Assembly: GCA_900170005.1 (NCBI GenBank)
Contig: LT827128.1
Location: 1,178,001 to 1,242,000, forward strand
From: Gordonibacter massiliensis (ex Traore et al. 2017)
GTDB lineage: Bacteria > Actinomycetota > Coriobacteriia > Coriobacteriales > Eggerthellaceae
Direction: 5' to 3'
DNA: 64,000 nt
Part shown: in pieces, positions 49,638 to 57,333 of the stretch
Numbering within the stretch: the first letter of the stretch is position 1
How the letters are laid out: the number at the start of each line of letters is the position of its first letter
Notes under the pieces: generated by a model
The model's input: the letters and a program-made list of their open reading frames with translations, nothing else
The model's database searches: none
Told to the model about the DNA's origin: nothing
Position numbers and translations under genes: made by a program

Positions 49638-50615
49638 CTAGCGTTCCTTGGCGGCGCGCTTGAGCTCGTCGCGGCGGGAGCGGAACTCGAGCACAGGGCG
49701 GTCGCCGCGCAGCAGGTTCTCGCCCATCTGCAGCTCGGTCTTCTTCGGTCGCTGCGTGAGCACGACGCGACGGTCCTGGTGCAGGATCACGCCGTTCGCC
49801 ACGTTGCCGAGGGCGCACACGAGGCCGCGCAGGACGGGCACGCGTACCATACGCTGGTAGAGGCGCAGGTATATCTTCACGTGGTCGTCGTCGATGGGCG
49901 CGAACGCCGCGAAGACGCGCAGGTCGTCCGAGATGCGGTTCTGCCAGAGGTTCGGCACGCGGTACTGCAGGCTGTTCAGCTGCTCCCAATCCTCGATCTC
50001 GTCGGCCGTCTGAGGCGTCTGGCCGCGGTCGGGCTCGTTCTTCACGTAGAACGTGAGCGTGTCGGCGTCCCACTTCGTCACGGGACCGTTCACCACCGTC
50101 TTGTGGCCCCGCCCGATGGTATTCGGATGCACGAACGGCAGATGAATAGTGTCGAGCTGGTTCTCGATGGCGCGCGAGTAGTGCACGTCCCACACCTCCG
50201 AGCGCTCGGCGTACGGGAAGCCGTAGCGAAGCTCCTGGAACATCGGCAAGTCGTCGGGCGCGTCGGCGGGCTTGCCGTAGAACACCCAGATGAAGCCGAA
50301 CGCGTCCACCGCGAGCCACGGCCGCACGCGGAAGTTCTCGGGCACCTCGGCCCCAAGGCCGTTCGCCGGGATGGCCACGACGCGCCCGTCGGCCGCGTAG
50401 CGCAAGCCGTGGAAGGGGCAGTGCACGTGCCCGCCCTCCACGCGCCCCGCCGCGAGGTCCGCGCCGCGATGGCAGCAGGTGCCGTCCAGGCAGGCCACGT
50501 TGCCCTCCGCATCGCGCCACAGCACGAGCCGCCGCCCGAAGCGCACGACGCCCACGGGGCGGCCGGGCTTCACTTCGGAGGATGCCATGACGGCGTACCA
50601 CTGGTCGGGGATCAT
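49638..50615 (-). CDS. Rieske 2Fe-2S ring-hydroxylating oxygenase-like protein
   Basis: 325 residues. The N-terminal Rieske domain has C47-x-H49 in TCCHRGADL and C66-x2-H69 in HCPFHGLRY. A catalytic domain of the aromatic-ring oxygenase alpha subunit type follows, with the mononuclear iron motif ENQLDTIHLPFVHPNTIG (Asn/Asp and two His). It resembles the single-component-like vanillate demethylase and chlorophyllide oxygenase relatives. No reductase or ferredoxin gene adjoins it. An oxygenase in a probably anaerobic genome is unexpected; it may handle trace oxygen or use another oxidant. The start ATG (complement of 50613-50615) follows GGAAGCGAGGCCCCT. Confidence 0.9.
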   Translation of the reverse strand: MIPDQWYAVMASSEVKPGRPVGVVRFGRRLVLWRDAEGNVACLDGTCCHRGADLAAGRVEGGHVHCPFHGLRYAADGRVVAIPANGLGAEVPENFRVRPWLAVDAFGFIWVFYGKPADAPDDLPMFQELRYGFPYAERSEVWDVHYSRAIENQLDTIHLPFVHPNTIGRGHKTVVNGPVTKWDADTLTFYVKNEPDRGQTPQTADEIEDWEQLNSLQYRVPNLWQNRISDDLRVFAAFAPIDDDHVKIYLRLYQRMVRVPVLRGLVCALGNVANGVILHQDRRVVLTQRPKKTELQMGENLLRGDRPVLEFRSRRDELKRAAKER

Positions 50616-50820
50616 AGGGGCCTCGCTTCCTCGAGCGCGGAATCGGGTCCGCGCATTGCTTGTCGTGACATCTATTGTCGCGCCCGCGCAGCGCTCGGCG
50701 CAACCAACGGCTCGCCTGCCGCTGCGCAACGCGCCGGCAACGCGGGAGCCCGCGATGCGTGTGCCGAGGATCGAAGGGCCGTTATCGAAAGCCGTCGAAA
50801 CGCACGGTTTTCGCGATCAT

Positions 50821-50906
50821 CCCGTAAGACGAGGGCTCTGCCTTTGTCGGTCGTCCTGTAAACCGTTTCCTGTTGGACGGCAAGGGCGGAGCCCTTGCCC
50901 TACGGG
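50821..50906. repeat. Dispersed element with GGGCTCTGCC arms, copy G
   Basis: CCCGTAAGACGAGGGCTCTG at the left and CAAGGGCGGAGCCCTTGCCC with TACGGG at the right form imperfect inverted arms. It is related to copy F at 25063. The rest of the 360-base gap at 50616-50975 shows no gene. Confidence 0.65.
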
Positions 50907-50975
50907 ATGGCTTGGCGGAATGTTCGATACCGCACCGACGCCTTCTCGCCGCGTCCGGAAGATCGCGCCGTCCGC

Positions 50976-51353
50976 TCAGTCGCCTTCCACGCGGCGGCGC
51001 TTGGCCTTCGTCTCGGCGCGTCGGCGCTTGTCGGCCAAGCGCGCCTCCTTGGCCCGACGGGGAACCTTCGTGGCACGGCGCACCTTCGGCGGGCGCGCCT
51101 TGGCCTCGAACAGGCGGCGCAGCTTCTGCAGGCAGAGCTGGCGGTTGCGGAACTGGCTGCGCGACTCGCGCGACGTGACCGTGAGACCGCTCGGCACATG
51201 CGTCATGCGCACGGCGGAGTCGGCGGTGTTCACACACTGCCCGCCCGGCCCGCTCGCACGGAACACCTGCACGTCGCATTCGCGCGCGATCTCATCGAGT
51301 GGCTGCTGCGCCCAGCGGGCGAAGTCGCGGTATGTCGGCCGATCGGAACCCAT
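50976..51353 (-). CDS. Peptide chain release factor-like GGQ protein
   Basis: 125 residues. The class I release-factor catalytic motif GGQ is present at residues 37-39 in FRASGPGGQCVNTADSAVRM, followed by VPSGLTVTSRESRSQFRNR, as in the RF-1 domain of ArfB/YaeJ and RF-H-like proteins. The C-terminal 40 residues are extremely basic (KARPPKVRRATKVPRRAKEAR), like the ArfB tail that probes the mRNA channel. A ribosome-rescue role is therefore likely. No codon-recognition domain is present. The start is uncertain: ATG 51353 has no ribosome-binding site, but TGGTATGAT (complement of 51361-51369) is an extended -10 whose start point would fall near this ATG. An ATG at 51365 is the alternative. Confidence 0.82.
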   Translation of the reverse strand: MGSDRPTYRDFARWAQQPLDEIARECDVQVFRASGPGGQCVNTADSAVRMTHVPSGLTVTSRESRSQFRNRQLCLQKLRRLFEAKARPPKVRRATKVPRRAKEARLADKRRRAETKAKRRRVEGD

Positions 51354-51360
51354 GGCAGGT

Positions 51361-51369
51361 ATCATACCA
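51361..51369 (-). promoter_or_regulatory. Extended -10 at the RF-like gene start
   Basis: TGGTATGAT on the minus strand lies immediately before the ATG at 51353. The expected start point (about seven bases downstream) coincides with that ATG, implying a leaderless mRNA. Confidence 0.4.
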
Positions 51370-51375
51370 TTGCGG

Positions 51376-51421
51376 CAGAAGATCCTTCGACTCCGACCTT
51401 CAACCTGTGCTCAGGATGACA
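51376..51421. repeat. TCATCCTGAG-family repeat, copy 2
   Basis: CAGAAGATCCTTCGACTCCG followed by CTCAGGATGACA repeats the right half of the copy at 8501-8602. Confidence 0.75.
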
Positions 51422-51483
51422 TGGGGCGAGCCCTTCGGACTGCGCTCGGGACGACGCGGAGCGAGCCGCTACGGCGGCAGGGC

Positions 51484-52425
51484 CTACCCGACGATTCGCT
51501 GATAAACGGGAAGGAAGCCCTCCTCCAGACGGCGGCGGAGCAGCAGCTTGTGCGAGGAGCGCACGCCCTCCGTCATGAGCGGTCGGCCGAACGCCTCGGC
51601 GGGCACGCTGTCGACGACGGCGAAGACGGCATCCAGGTCAACCGCTTCGACGAACCGGACCACGGCGGCATCCAAGTCGGGGTTGCGCGTGGAGGCGAGG
51701 TACTCGAACGGATGGATGGCGCGGCCCCGGCCGTCCTCGGTCGGCAACCGATAGCACGACACGTTCGTGCCGAACGCATCCTGCTCGATCTCGTCCTCGC
51801 ACGCCAGGCGGCTCTCGACGAGGGAGGGGCTTCTTTTGCTGAACAGCGAACTGCCCAAATCGTACACCGGTGCCAGTTCGTAGGAGCGCGTCGCGTCCAT
51901 GAGCAGGCCCCAGTTGCCGTTGTTGCGGTCGGGGTTCTTGATGAAGGCGTCCGTCACGAACATGTCCCAGAAACGCTCCCGCACGCCCGGCACCGCTCGC
52001 AGAAGCTCGGATGTCTCGATAGCGGCCAGCACGTCGCCCAAATACACGCTCTCGCCGTCCGACGGCGCCGAGCTGAAGCCCGCATCGTCATCCGAAAGCG
52101 CGTTCTTGATCTCCCTGAACTCGAACAGGCGCTTGTCGGGATACGTGAAGTCCTTGCATGCGCATACGACCTTGCCCGCCCGATAGCCGAGCATCGTCTC
52201 ATGAACGGGAATGCCGAGCGACGCGTAGATGCGCGAACCCACGTATTCGGAAACAGGGTTCGAGGTGTAGGGAGGCAGATGCCTGCCCTGCAAGTCGCGC
52301 GTGGTGCGCGGGTACTTCGCGATCCATGGCTCGCCGTCGATGAGGATGCCCTCTTTCTGGCCTGCGCGCCCTCCGTAGAATAGGCCGCTTTTCCCGCAAT
52401 CGCGCAGATCGACGATCTCGACCAT
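51484..52425 (-). CDS. HipA-like C-terminal domain kinase
   Basis: 313 residues. EGILIDGEPWIAKYPR provides the likely ATP-binding lysine, SNPVSEYVGSRIYASLGIPV the HipA-like substrate/ATP loop, and DAFIKNPDRNNGNWGLL the catalytic loop (N..DRN..GN). YELAPVYDLGSSLF gives the metal-binding Asp. It lacks the N-terminal HipA subdomain and has no HipB-like antitoxin gene beside it, so it resembles the CtkA-type solitary HipA-fold kinases more than a toxin-antitoxin module. The start ATG (complement of 52423-52425) follows GGGAGGTGCGAGGC. Target unknown. Confidence 0.82.
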   Translation of the reverse strand: MVEIVDLRDCGKSGLFYGGRAGQKEGILIDGEPWIAKYPRTTRDLQGRHLPPYTSNPVSEYVGSRIYASLGIPVHETMLGYRAGKVVCACKDFTYPDKRLFEFREIKNALSDDDAGFSSAPSDGESVYLGDVLAAIETSELLRAVPGVRERFWDMFVTDAFIKNPDRNNGNWGLLMDATRSYELAPVYDLGSSLFSKRSPSLVESRLACEDEIEQDAFGTNVSCYRLPTEDGRGRAIHPFEYLASTRNPDLDAAVVRFVEAVDLDAVFAVVDSVPAEAFGRPLMTEGVRSSHKLLLRRRLEEGFLPVYQRIVG

Positions 52426-52607
52426 GCCTCGCACCTCCCACCCTGTCCGCACTGTATGCAATGCGCTTGATTGTACCAGAAGAAAGTCCCAGGGAATGGC
52501 AACGCGTCGTCAAGGAACTTTCGCGAAAAGAAGGCCGGGGCGCGGAAAAGGACGCCTCGCGGGCAACCGCACGATGCACTCGAAGGGGAAGCGCCCCGTT
52601 CGGCGCG

Positions 52608-53459
52608 TTATCCCATCGCTTTCAGCGTTTTCATATACGCCTCGATCTTCGGCCTGTCGTTCGGACACCCGTAGGATAGAACCTTGCAGACTTCCGCCAT
52701 CGACGTCTCGAACAGATCCATGGCCGCGTGCAGGGCCTTCCCCGCCGCCTCGACGGTGTCGAGCCGGTACGTCGCGAGCAAGGTTGCACGCTCGGCGTCC
52801 GACAGGAACCGCAGCAGCCGCTTGTCGTGCTTGCCGGTGTTCAGCGGGAAGCCGTTGCGCGCGCCGGCCGCGTAACCGAGCATCCGAAGCAGCTCGACGC
52901 GCACGATCTGCTCGAACGTCCAGTTCGCGCAGAGCAGCTCGTCGCGCAGCAGCCCTCTCGCCACATAGGTGCAACTGAGGTAGAACTCGTTCGCGCAATC
53001 CAACACGTGCGAAGGCGGCGGCTTCTGCACCCAGAAACGCTCATCGGACGGCTGCCCCGCGCCCGGACAGGCGCCATCTTTGTCGAGCAGAACGCGGATC
53101 AGCGGATCCTGCGCGAAATACGCATCCCGATCATCGAGCGGGACCAAGGTGAGGTCGATCTTCACGCCGTCCGAGAACAGCATCAGATAGGAGAACCAAC
53201 CCGCGGGAAAGTCGGGCGGGAACAGCTCCATAGCCTCTGGCTTCTGCATGAACACGATGTCGCCGAAGCATTCGAGCCATTCATCGGAGCTCGTGAAGCT
53301 CGCAACGTCCGTGACGAGAAAGGTGATGTCGTAATCCTGCCAAACATCCGGCATCGCATTCGGGTTGACACGGCTTCCCTCAAGCGTCATCACGCGAATT
53401 CGCTCGTCGGAGGCCGCGATCTCATCCAACAGGGCGAACATCTCGTCCGGCGATCTCAT
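52608..53459 (-). CDS. Aminoglycoside 6-adenylyltransferase-like nucleotidyltransferase
   Basis: 283 residues. EGSRVNPNAMPDVWQDYDIT carries the nucleotidyltransferase GS and Asp motif, followed by FGDIVFMQKPEAMELFPPD, and MLFSDGVKIDLTLVPL supplies the third carboxylate (D in KIDL). The C-terminal half has NGFPLNTGKHDKRLLRFL. This is the ANT(6)/AadE/AadK family, which adenylylates streptomycin; distant chromosomal members may have other substrates, so resistance is not implied. The ATG at 53459 (after GAAGGAGCACTC) matches the family start MRSxDEM; an ATG 15 bases earlier also has a good site. The 182 bases to the HipA-like gene hold nothing clear. Confidence 0.87.
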   Translation of the reverse strand: MRSPDEMFALLDEIAASDERIRVMTLEGSRVNPNAMPDVWQDYDITFLVTDVASFTSSDEWLECFGDIVFMQKPEAMELFPPDFPAGWFSYLMLFSDGVKIDLTLVPLDDRDAYFAQDPLIRVLLDKDGACPGAGQPSDERFWVQKPPPSHVLDCANEFYLSCTYVARGLLRDELLCANWTFEQIVRVELLRMLGYAAGARNGFPLNTGKHDKRLLRFLSDAERATLLATYRLDTVEAAGKALHAAMDLFETSMAEVCKVLSYGCPNDRPKIEAYMKTLKAMG

Positions 53460-53543
53460 GAGTGCTCCTTCCATGGGCGGGCTCCTTTTCTCCAGAGCCC
53501 TTTTCTCGATTGGCTCGCTCTCGTAGCGCAACCCGGGAAACCT

Positions 53544-53682
53544 CCGTAGAGGCGGGCTGCTGCCCGCTCAGCGCGATTGGCTGCAGCGAGAAAAACGACG
53601 CGGCGGGCGCACCGTGCGCTCGCCGCGTCGTCAATCTGCTTTTGGCACTTCGCGTCGGGCGGCCAGCAGGCCGCCCCTACGG
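53544..53682. repeat. Palindromic dispersed element, copy E
   Basis: CCGTAGAGGCGGGCTGCTGC at the left and GGCCAGCAGGCCGCCCCTAC at the right, with the core GCGCACCGTGCGCTCGCCGC shared with copy D. It lies 19 bases after the stop of the last gene of the VOR/acyl-CoA synthetase run. Confidence 0.8.
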
Positions 53683-53701
53683 TAACCGGCGAGGTTCTCC
53701 G

Positions 53702-55375
53702 TCAGTCCTCGATGCCGTCGTTGTTGCGGATGAGCTTGCGCTTGATCTTGCCGCCGATGGTCTTGGGCAGCTCGTCCACGAACTCCACGATGCGCGGGTA
53801 CTTGTAGGGCGCCGTCGTGTGCTTCACGTGGTTCTGCAGCTCCTTGACCAGCTCGTCGGAGGGCTCCCAGCCCTTCGCCAGCACGACGGTGGCCTTCACC
53901 ACCTTGCCGCGGATGGGGTCGGGCGCGGCCGTGACGGCGCACTCCACCACGGCGGGGTGCTCCACGAGGGCGCTCTCCACCTCGAAGGGCCCGATGCGGT
54001 AGCCCGAGCATTTGATGACGTCGTCGTTGCGGCCCACGAAGAAGCAGTAGCCGTCGGAGTCGCGCCACGCCATGTCATGCAGGTTGTAGTACTCCCCGCC
54101 AACAGCCTCGCGCGTGCGCTCCTCGTCGCGGTAGTAGCCCGTGAACAGGCCCGGCGGGTACGCCTCCTTGAGGCCCGTGACGCAGATCGCGCCCTCCTCG
54201 CCGTCGGGCACCTCGGTGCCGTCGTCGTCGAGCAGCTTGATGTTCAGAAGCGGCGAGGGCTTGCCCATGGAGCCCGGGCGCGGTTCCACCCACGGGAACG
54301 TCGCCAGCAGCACGGGACCCTCGGTCTGACCGAAGCCCTCGCGGATGTTCTTGCCCGTCAAGCGCTTCCACGCGATGGTAACCTCGGCGTTCAGCGGCTC
54401 GCCGGCCGTGGCGAAGTTGTGCACGCTCGACAGGTCGTAGGACGCCACGTCCTCCTGCAGCATGAAGCGGTACATCGTCGGCGGAGCGCAGAACGTGGTC
54501 AGCTTGTAGTCCTGGATCTTCTGCAGCAGCTTCGTGGGAACGAACTTGTCCATGTCGTAGGCGAAGATGGTGGCACCGGCGATCCACTGGCCGTAGATCT
54601 TGCCCCAGCCGAACTTCGCCCAGCCGCTGTCGGTCACGCTCATGTGCAGCGTGTTCTCCTGCACCTGCTGCCAGTACTTCGCCGTGATGATGTGCCCCAG
54701 CGGGTGCGCGAAGTTGTGGCACACGGCCTTCGCCATGCCCGTGGTGCCGGACGTGAAGTAGATGAGCATGGTGTCCTTGCTCGTGACGCCGGCCTCGCCC
54801 GTCGGGCGCTCGAACGTCTCGGACTCGCCCGCGATGAGCTCGTCGAACGGGGTCCAGCCGTCGCGCTCGCCCGCCACGATCACGCGATTGGCGATGGAGG
54901 GCGAATCGGGCAGCGCCTCCTCGGTCTGCGTGCACACGTAGTCGTCGTTCACGCACACCATCATCTTCACCTGCGCGCTGTTGGCGCGGTACGCGATGTC
55001 CTTCTTCGTGAGCTGCAGCGACGCGGGAATGATGGTGGCGCCCAGCTTGCACAGCGCAACGGCGCACACCCAGTACTCCCAACGGCGGCGCAGGATCATC
55101 ATGACCACGTCGCCCTTGCCGATGCCGAGCTTCGCGAACGCGTTGGCCGCCTGGTTCGACAGACGCGACAGGTCGGTGAACGTGAACGTGCGCTCGCCGT
55201 CATGGTCGTCGCACCACACGAGCGCCCGCTTCTCGGGCTCCACGCGCGCCCACTCGTCCACTACGTCGAACCCGAAGTTGAACGCATCGGGCACGTCGAT
55301 TTGGAAGTTCTCGAAGAAGTCCTCGTAAGAATCGAACTCGATGCGGGGACAGTATTGTTTCAAAATGTGGTTCAC
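53702..55375 (-). CDS. AMP-forming acyl-CoA synthetase (copy 1)
   Basis: 557 residues. An ANL-superfamily ligase with the AMP-binding P-loop YFTSGTTGMAKAVCHN, FGWGKIYGQWIAGATIF, EGFGQTEGPVLLATFPW, YYNLHDMAWRDSDGYCFFVGRNDDVIK and the C-terminal catalytic lysine region PKTIGGKIKRKLIR. It is like medium-chain and acetyl/propionyl-type acyl-CoA synthetases (MACS). It activates a carboxylic acid to its CoA thioester with ATP, or could run in reverse. The start is GTG (complement of 55373-55375) after TAGGAAGCACAGCCC, 12 bases after the XRE-cupin gene. It is last in the run and paralogous to the synthetase at 59600. Confidence 0.92.
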   Translation of the reverse strand: MNHILKQYCPRIEFDSYEDFFENFQIDVPDAFNFGFDVVDEWARVEPEKRALVWCDDHDGERTFTFTDLSRLSNQAANAFAKLGIGKGDVVMMILRRRWEYWVCAVALCKLGATIIPASLQLTKKDIAYRANSAQVKMMVCVNDDYVCTQTEEALPDSPSIANRVIVAGERDGWTPFDELIAGESETFERPTGEAGVTSKDTMLIYFTSGTTGMAKAVCHNFAHPLGHIITAKYWQQVQENTLHMSVTDSGWAKFGWGKIYGQWIAGATIFAYDMDKFVPTKLLQKIQDYKLTTFCAPPTMYRFMLQEDVASYDLSSVHNFATAGEPLNAEVTIAWKRLTGKNIREGFGQTEGPVLLATFPWVEPRPGSMGKPSPLLNIKLLDDDGTEVPDGEEGAICVTGLKEAYPPGLFTGYYRDEERTREAVGGEYYNLHDMAWRDSDGYCFFVGRNDDVIKCSGYRIGPFEVESALVEHPAVVECAVTAAPDPIRGKVVKATVVLAKGWEPSDELVKELQNHVKHTTAPYKYPRIVEFVDELPKTIGGKIKRKLIRNNDGIED

Positions 55376-55387
55376 GGGCTGTGCTTC

Positions 55388-55939
55388 CTACTCTGCGATG
55401 ATCGTCACGAATTTTGCAGGGACATCTCCGCCGCAACGCTGGCCGTGCGGATGCTCGGGGTTGAAGTAGATGCTGTCGCCCGCGCACAGCTCGAACTCCT
55501 TGTCGCCCCACGTCACCACGACGCAGCCCTCCAGCACCAGGTTGAACTCCTGGCCGGAGTGCGTCACGAGCTTCGCGGGCTCGTCGGAGGGGTCCAGCAC
55601 CACCAGCAGCGGCTGCATGATCTTGCCGCTGTAGCGCCAGGCCAGATCCTCGAAGTGGTATCCCGGGTAGCGGTCGACCTCGCGGCCCTCCCCCCAGCGC
55701 ACCACCTGGTAGGTGTCGAGCTTGGCAGCCGTGCCGGTGAGTATCTCGGTGAACTCCACGCCGAACTTGTGGGCCATGTGGTAGATGGCCGAGATGGGCA
55801 CGTCCTCGCCCGTCTCCTCCCAGCGCTCGTAAGTCTCGAGCGGCACCTCGAGGTCGCGCGCCATCTCCTCGCGCGTGACGTCGCACGCCTCGCGCAAGCC
55901 TTTGATGCGCAGCCCTATCTCGTGCAGTACCTCAACCAT
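55388..55939 (-). CDS. XRE-cupin transcriptional regulator (copy 1)
   Basis: 183 residues. An N-terminal Cro/CI-type helix-turn-helix (GLRIKGLREACDVTREEMARDLEVPLETYERWE) is joined to a C-terminal cupin barrel (THSGQEFNLVLEGCVVVTWG and AGDSIYFNPEHPHGQRC). The cupin would bind a small ligand, perhaps an acyl-CoA or acid metabolised by the operon. The start ATG (complement of 55937-55939) follows AAGGAGCGCGC, nine bases after the stop of the gamma-subunit gene. It pairs with the acyl-CoA synthetase that follows, mirroring the pair at 59600-62099. Confidence 0.9.
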   Translation of the reverse strand: MVEVLHEIGLRIKGLREACDVTREEMARDLEVPLETYERWEETGEDVPISAIYHMAHKFGVEFTEILTGTAAKLDTYQVVRWGEGREVDRYPGYHFEDLAWRYSGKIMQPLLVVLDPSDEPAKLVTHSGQEFNLVLEGCVVVTWGDKEFELCAGDSIYFNPEHPHGQRCGGDVPAKFVTIIAE

Positions 55940-55948
55940 GCGCGCTCC

Positions 55949-56485
55949 TTACGCTTCCATGCCCAAGGTGAGGGCCTTCTTGTTCATCTCCAGCATGGCG
56001 GCCTTGCTGGCCGGCACGCACTTCTCCATGGCCTTCCAAAGCGTGTCCTCGGCGCAGAACCTCGTCTCGGCGTACAGCTTGCCAGCCATGATGATGTTGG
56101 CGAGCTTCTTGAAGCCGGCCTCCTCGGCCATGGCCGTGGCGGGGATGGCGCACATCTTCGCGCCCGGGATGTCCGGGATGTCGGCGATGAGCGTGGAGTC
56201 GGCCACCACGACGCCGCCCTCGGCCACGGCATCCGCGAACTTGTCCAGCGAGGGCTGGTTCATGGCGACGAGCGCGTTGGGAGCCAGCACGAGCGGGCTT
56301 CCGATGGGGTCGTCGGACAGACACACGCTGCAGTTGGCCGTGCCGCCGCGCATCTCGGGGCCGTAGGAGGGCAGCCACGACACCTCGCGGTCCTCCAACA
56401 GGCCGGCGTAGGCGATGAGCTTGCCGGCGAACAGCACGCCTTGGCCGCCGAAGCCGGCGAGCACGATGTTCAGGGAACGGCTCAT
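55949..56485 (-). CDS. 2-oxoacid:ferredoxin oxidoreductase gamma subunit
   Basis: 178 residues. LNIVLAGFGGQGVLFAGKLIAYA opens the domain III (gamma) fold, followed by WLPSYGPEMRGGTANCSVCLSDDPIGSP and ALVAMNQPSLDKF. These are the typical features of the gamma subunit of PFOR/KOR/VOR enzymes. It helps bind CoA and shapes the interface. The start ATG (complement of 56483-56485) overlaps the stop of the beta-subunit gene by four bases. The subunit order in the run is ferredoxin, alpha, beta, gamma. Confidence 0.92.
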   Translation of the reverse strand: MSRSLNIVLAGFGGQGVLFAGKLIAYAGLLEDREVSWLPSYGPEMRGGTANCSVCLSDDPIGSPLVLAPNALVAMNQPSLDKFADAVAEGGVVVADSTLIADIPDIPGAKMCAIPATAMAEEAGFKKLANIIMAGKLYAETRFCAEDTLWKAMEKCVPASKAAMLEMNKKALTLGMEA

Positions 56486-57330
56486 CGCGCACCCCCTTCC
56501 GCCTGCGCGGCAGGGTTCGCGATCGGGCAGTCGGCCGCGCGCGCCGCGGCGGCTTCCGACGCGTTGGCGAAGCCCTCGGCGCGCACGTCCTTGTACACGC
56601 CCAGCGGGTAATACGGCAGCATGTTCTCGCGCATCCACTCGAAGGAATCCTGCGGCGTCATGCCCCAGTTCGTGGGGCACGTGGCCACCACCTCCACGAG
56701 CGAGTAGCCCGCACCGTCGATCTGGGTCTGGAACGCCTTCTTGATGGCCTTCTTCGCCTTGCGCACGTTCTTCGGGCAGTCGGCCGTCACGCGCTCCAGG
56801 TACGCCACGCCGTCGAGCGAGCTCAGCAGCTCGCACACGCGGATGGGGAACCCGGCGGCGTCCGTGTCGCGGCCGTAGGGGCTCGTCTGCGTCACCTGGT
56901 TCGGCAGGCTCGTGGGGGCCATCTGGCCTCCCGTCATGCCGTAGATGGCGTTGTTGATGAAGATGACGGTGATGTTCTCGCCGCGCGTGGCCGCATGGAT
57001 GGTCTCGGCCATGCCGATGGAGGCCAGGTCGCCGTCGCCCTGGTAGGCGAACACCACGCCCTCCGGATGCACGCGCTTCACGGCCGTGGCGACCGCCGGA
57101 GCGCGCCCGTGGGCGGCCTCGATCATGTCGCAGCCGAAGAAGTCGTAGGCCATGACGGAGCAGCCCACGGGAGCCACGCCCACGGCGTCGCCCTCCACGT
57201 CCAGCTCGTCCAGGCACTCGGCCACCAGGCGGTTGATGATGCCGTGCGTGCAGCCCGGGCAGTAGTTCGTCACGACGGGCAGCAGGGCGTGCGGGCGCTC
57301 GAACACGACTTTCGTTTCCTTTTCAGCCAT
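56482..57330 (-). CDS. 2-oxoacid:ferredoxin oxidoreductase beta (TPP-binding) subunit
   Basis: 282 residues. VVTNYCPGCTHGIINRLVAE, GCSVMAYDFFGCDMIEAAHGRAPAVATAVK and the thiamine diphosphate/metal motif AYQGDGDLASIG...NNAIYGMTGGQ are those of KOR/VOR beta subunits. It has no extra cluster domain beyond the few cysteines. Together with the alpha, gamma and ferredoxin subunits it would oxidise a 2-oxoacid plus CoA to acyl-CoA and CO2, reducing ferredoxin. The start ATG follows GGGAGGGGAGTAACCC, three bases after the alpha-subunit stop. Confidence 0.92.
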   Translation of the reverse strand: MAEKETKVVFERPHALLPVVTNYCPGCTHGIINRLVAECLDELDVEGDAVGVAPVGCSVMAYDFFGCDMIEAAHGRAPAVATAVKRVHPEGVVFAYQGDGDLASIGMAETIHAATRGENITVIFINNAIYGMTGGQMAPTSLPNQVTQTSPYGRDTDAAGFPIRVCELLSSLDGVAYLERVTADCPKNVRKAKKAIKKAFQTQIDGAGYSLVEVVATCPTNWGMTPQDSFEWMRENMLPYYPLGVYKDVRAEGFANASEAAAARAADCPIANPAAQAEGGAR

Positions 57331-57333
57331 GGG

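Noticed and set aside
52608-53459. Calling the ANT(6)-like protein an acquired resistance gene
   Set aside because: No mobile element flanks it, and its codon use is like its neighbours. It may be an intrinsic nucleotidyltransferase.
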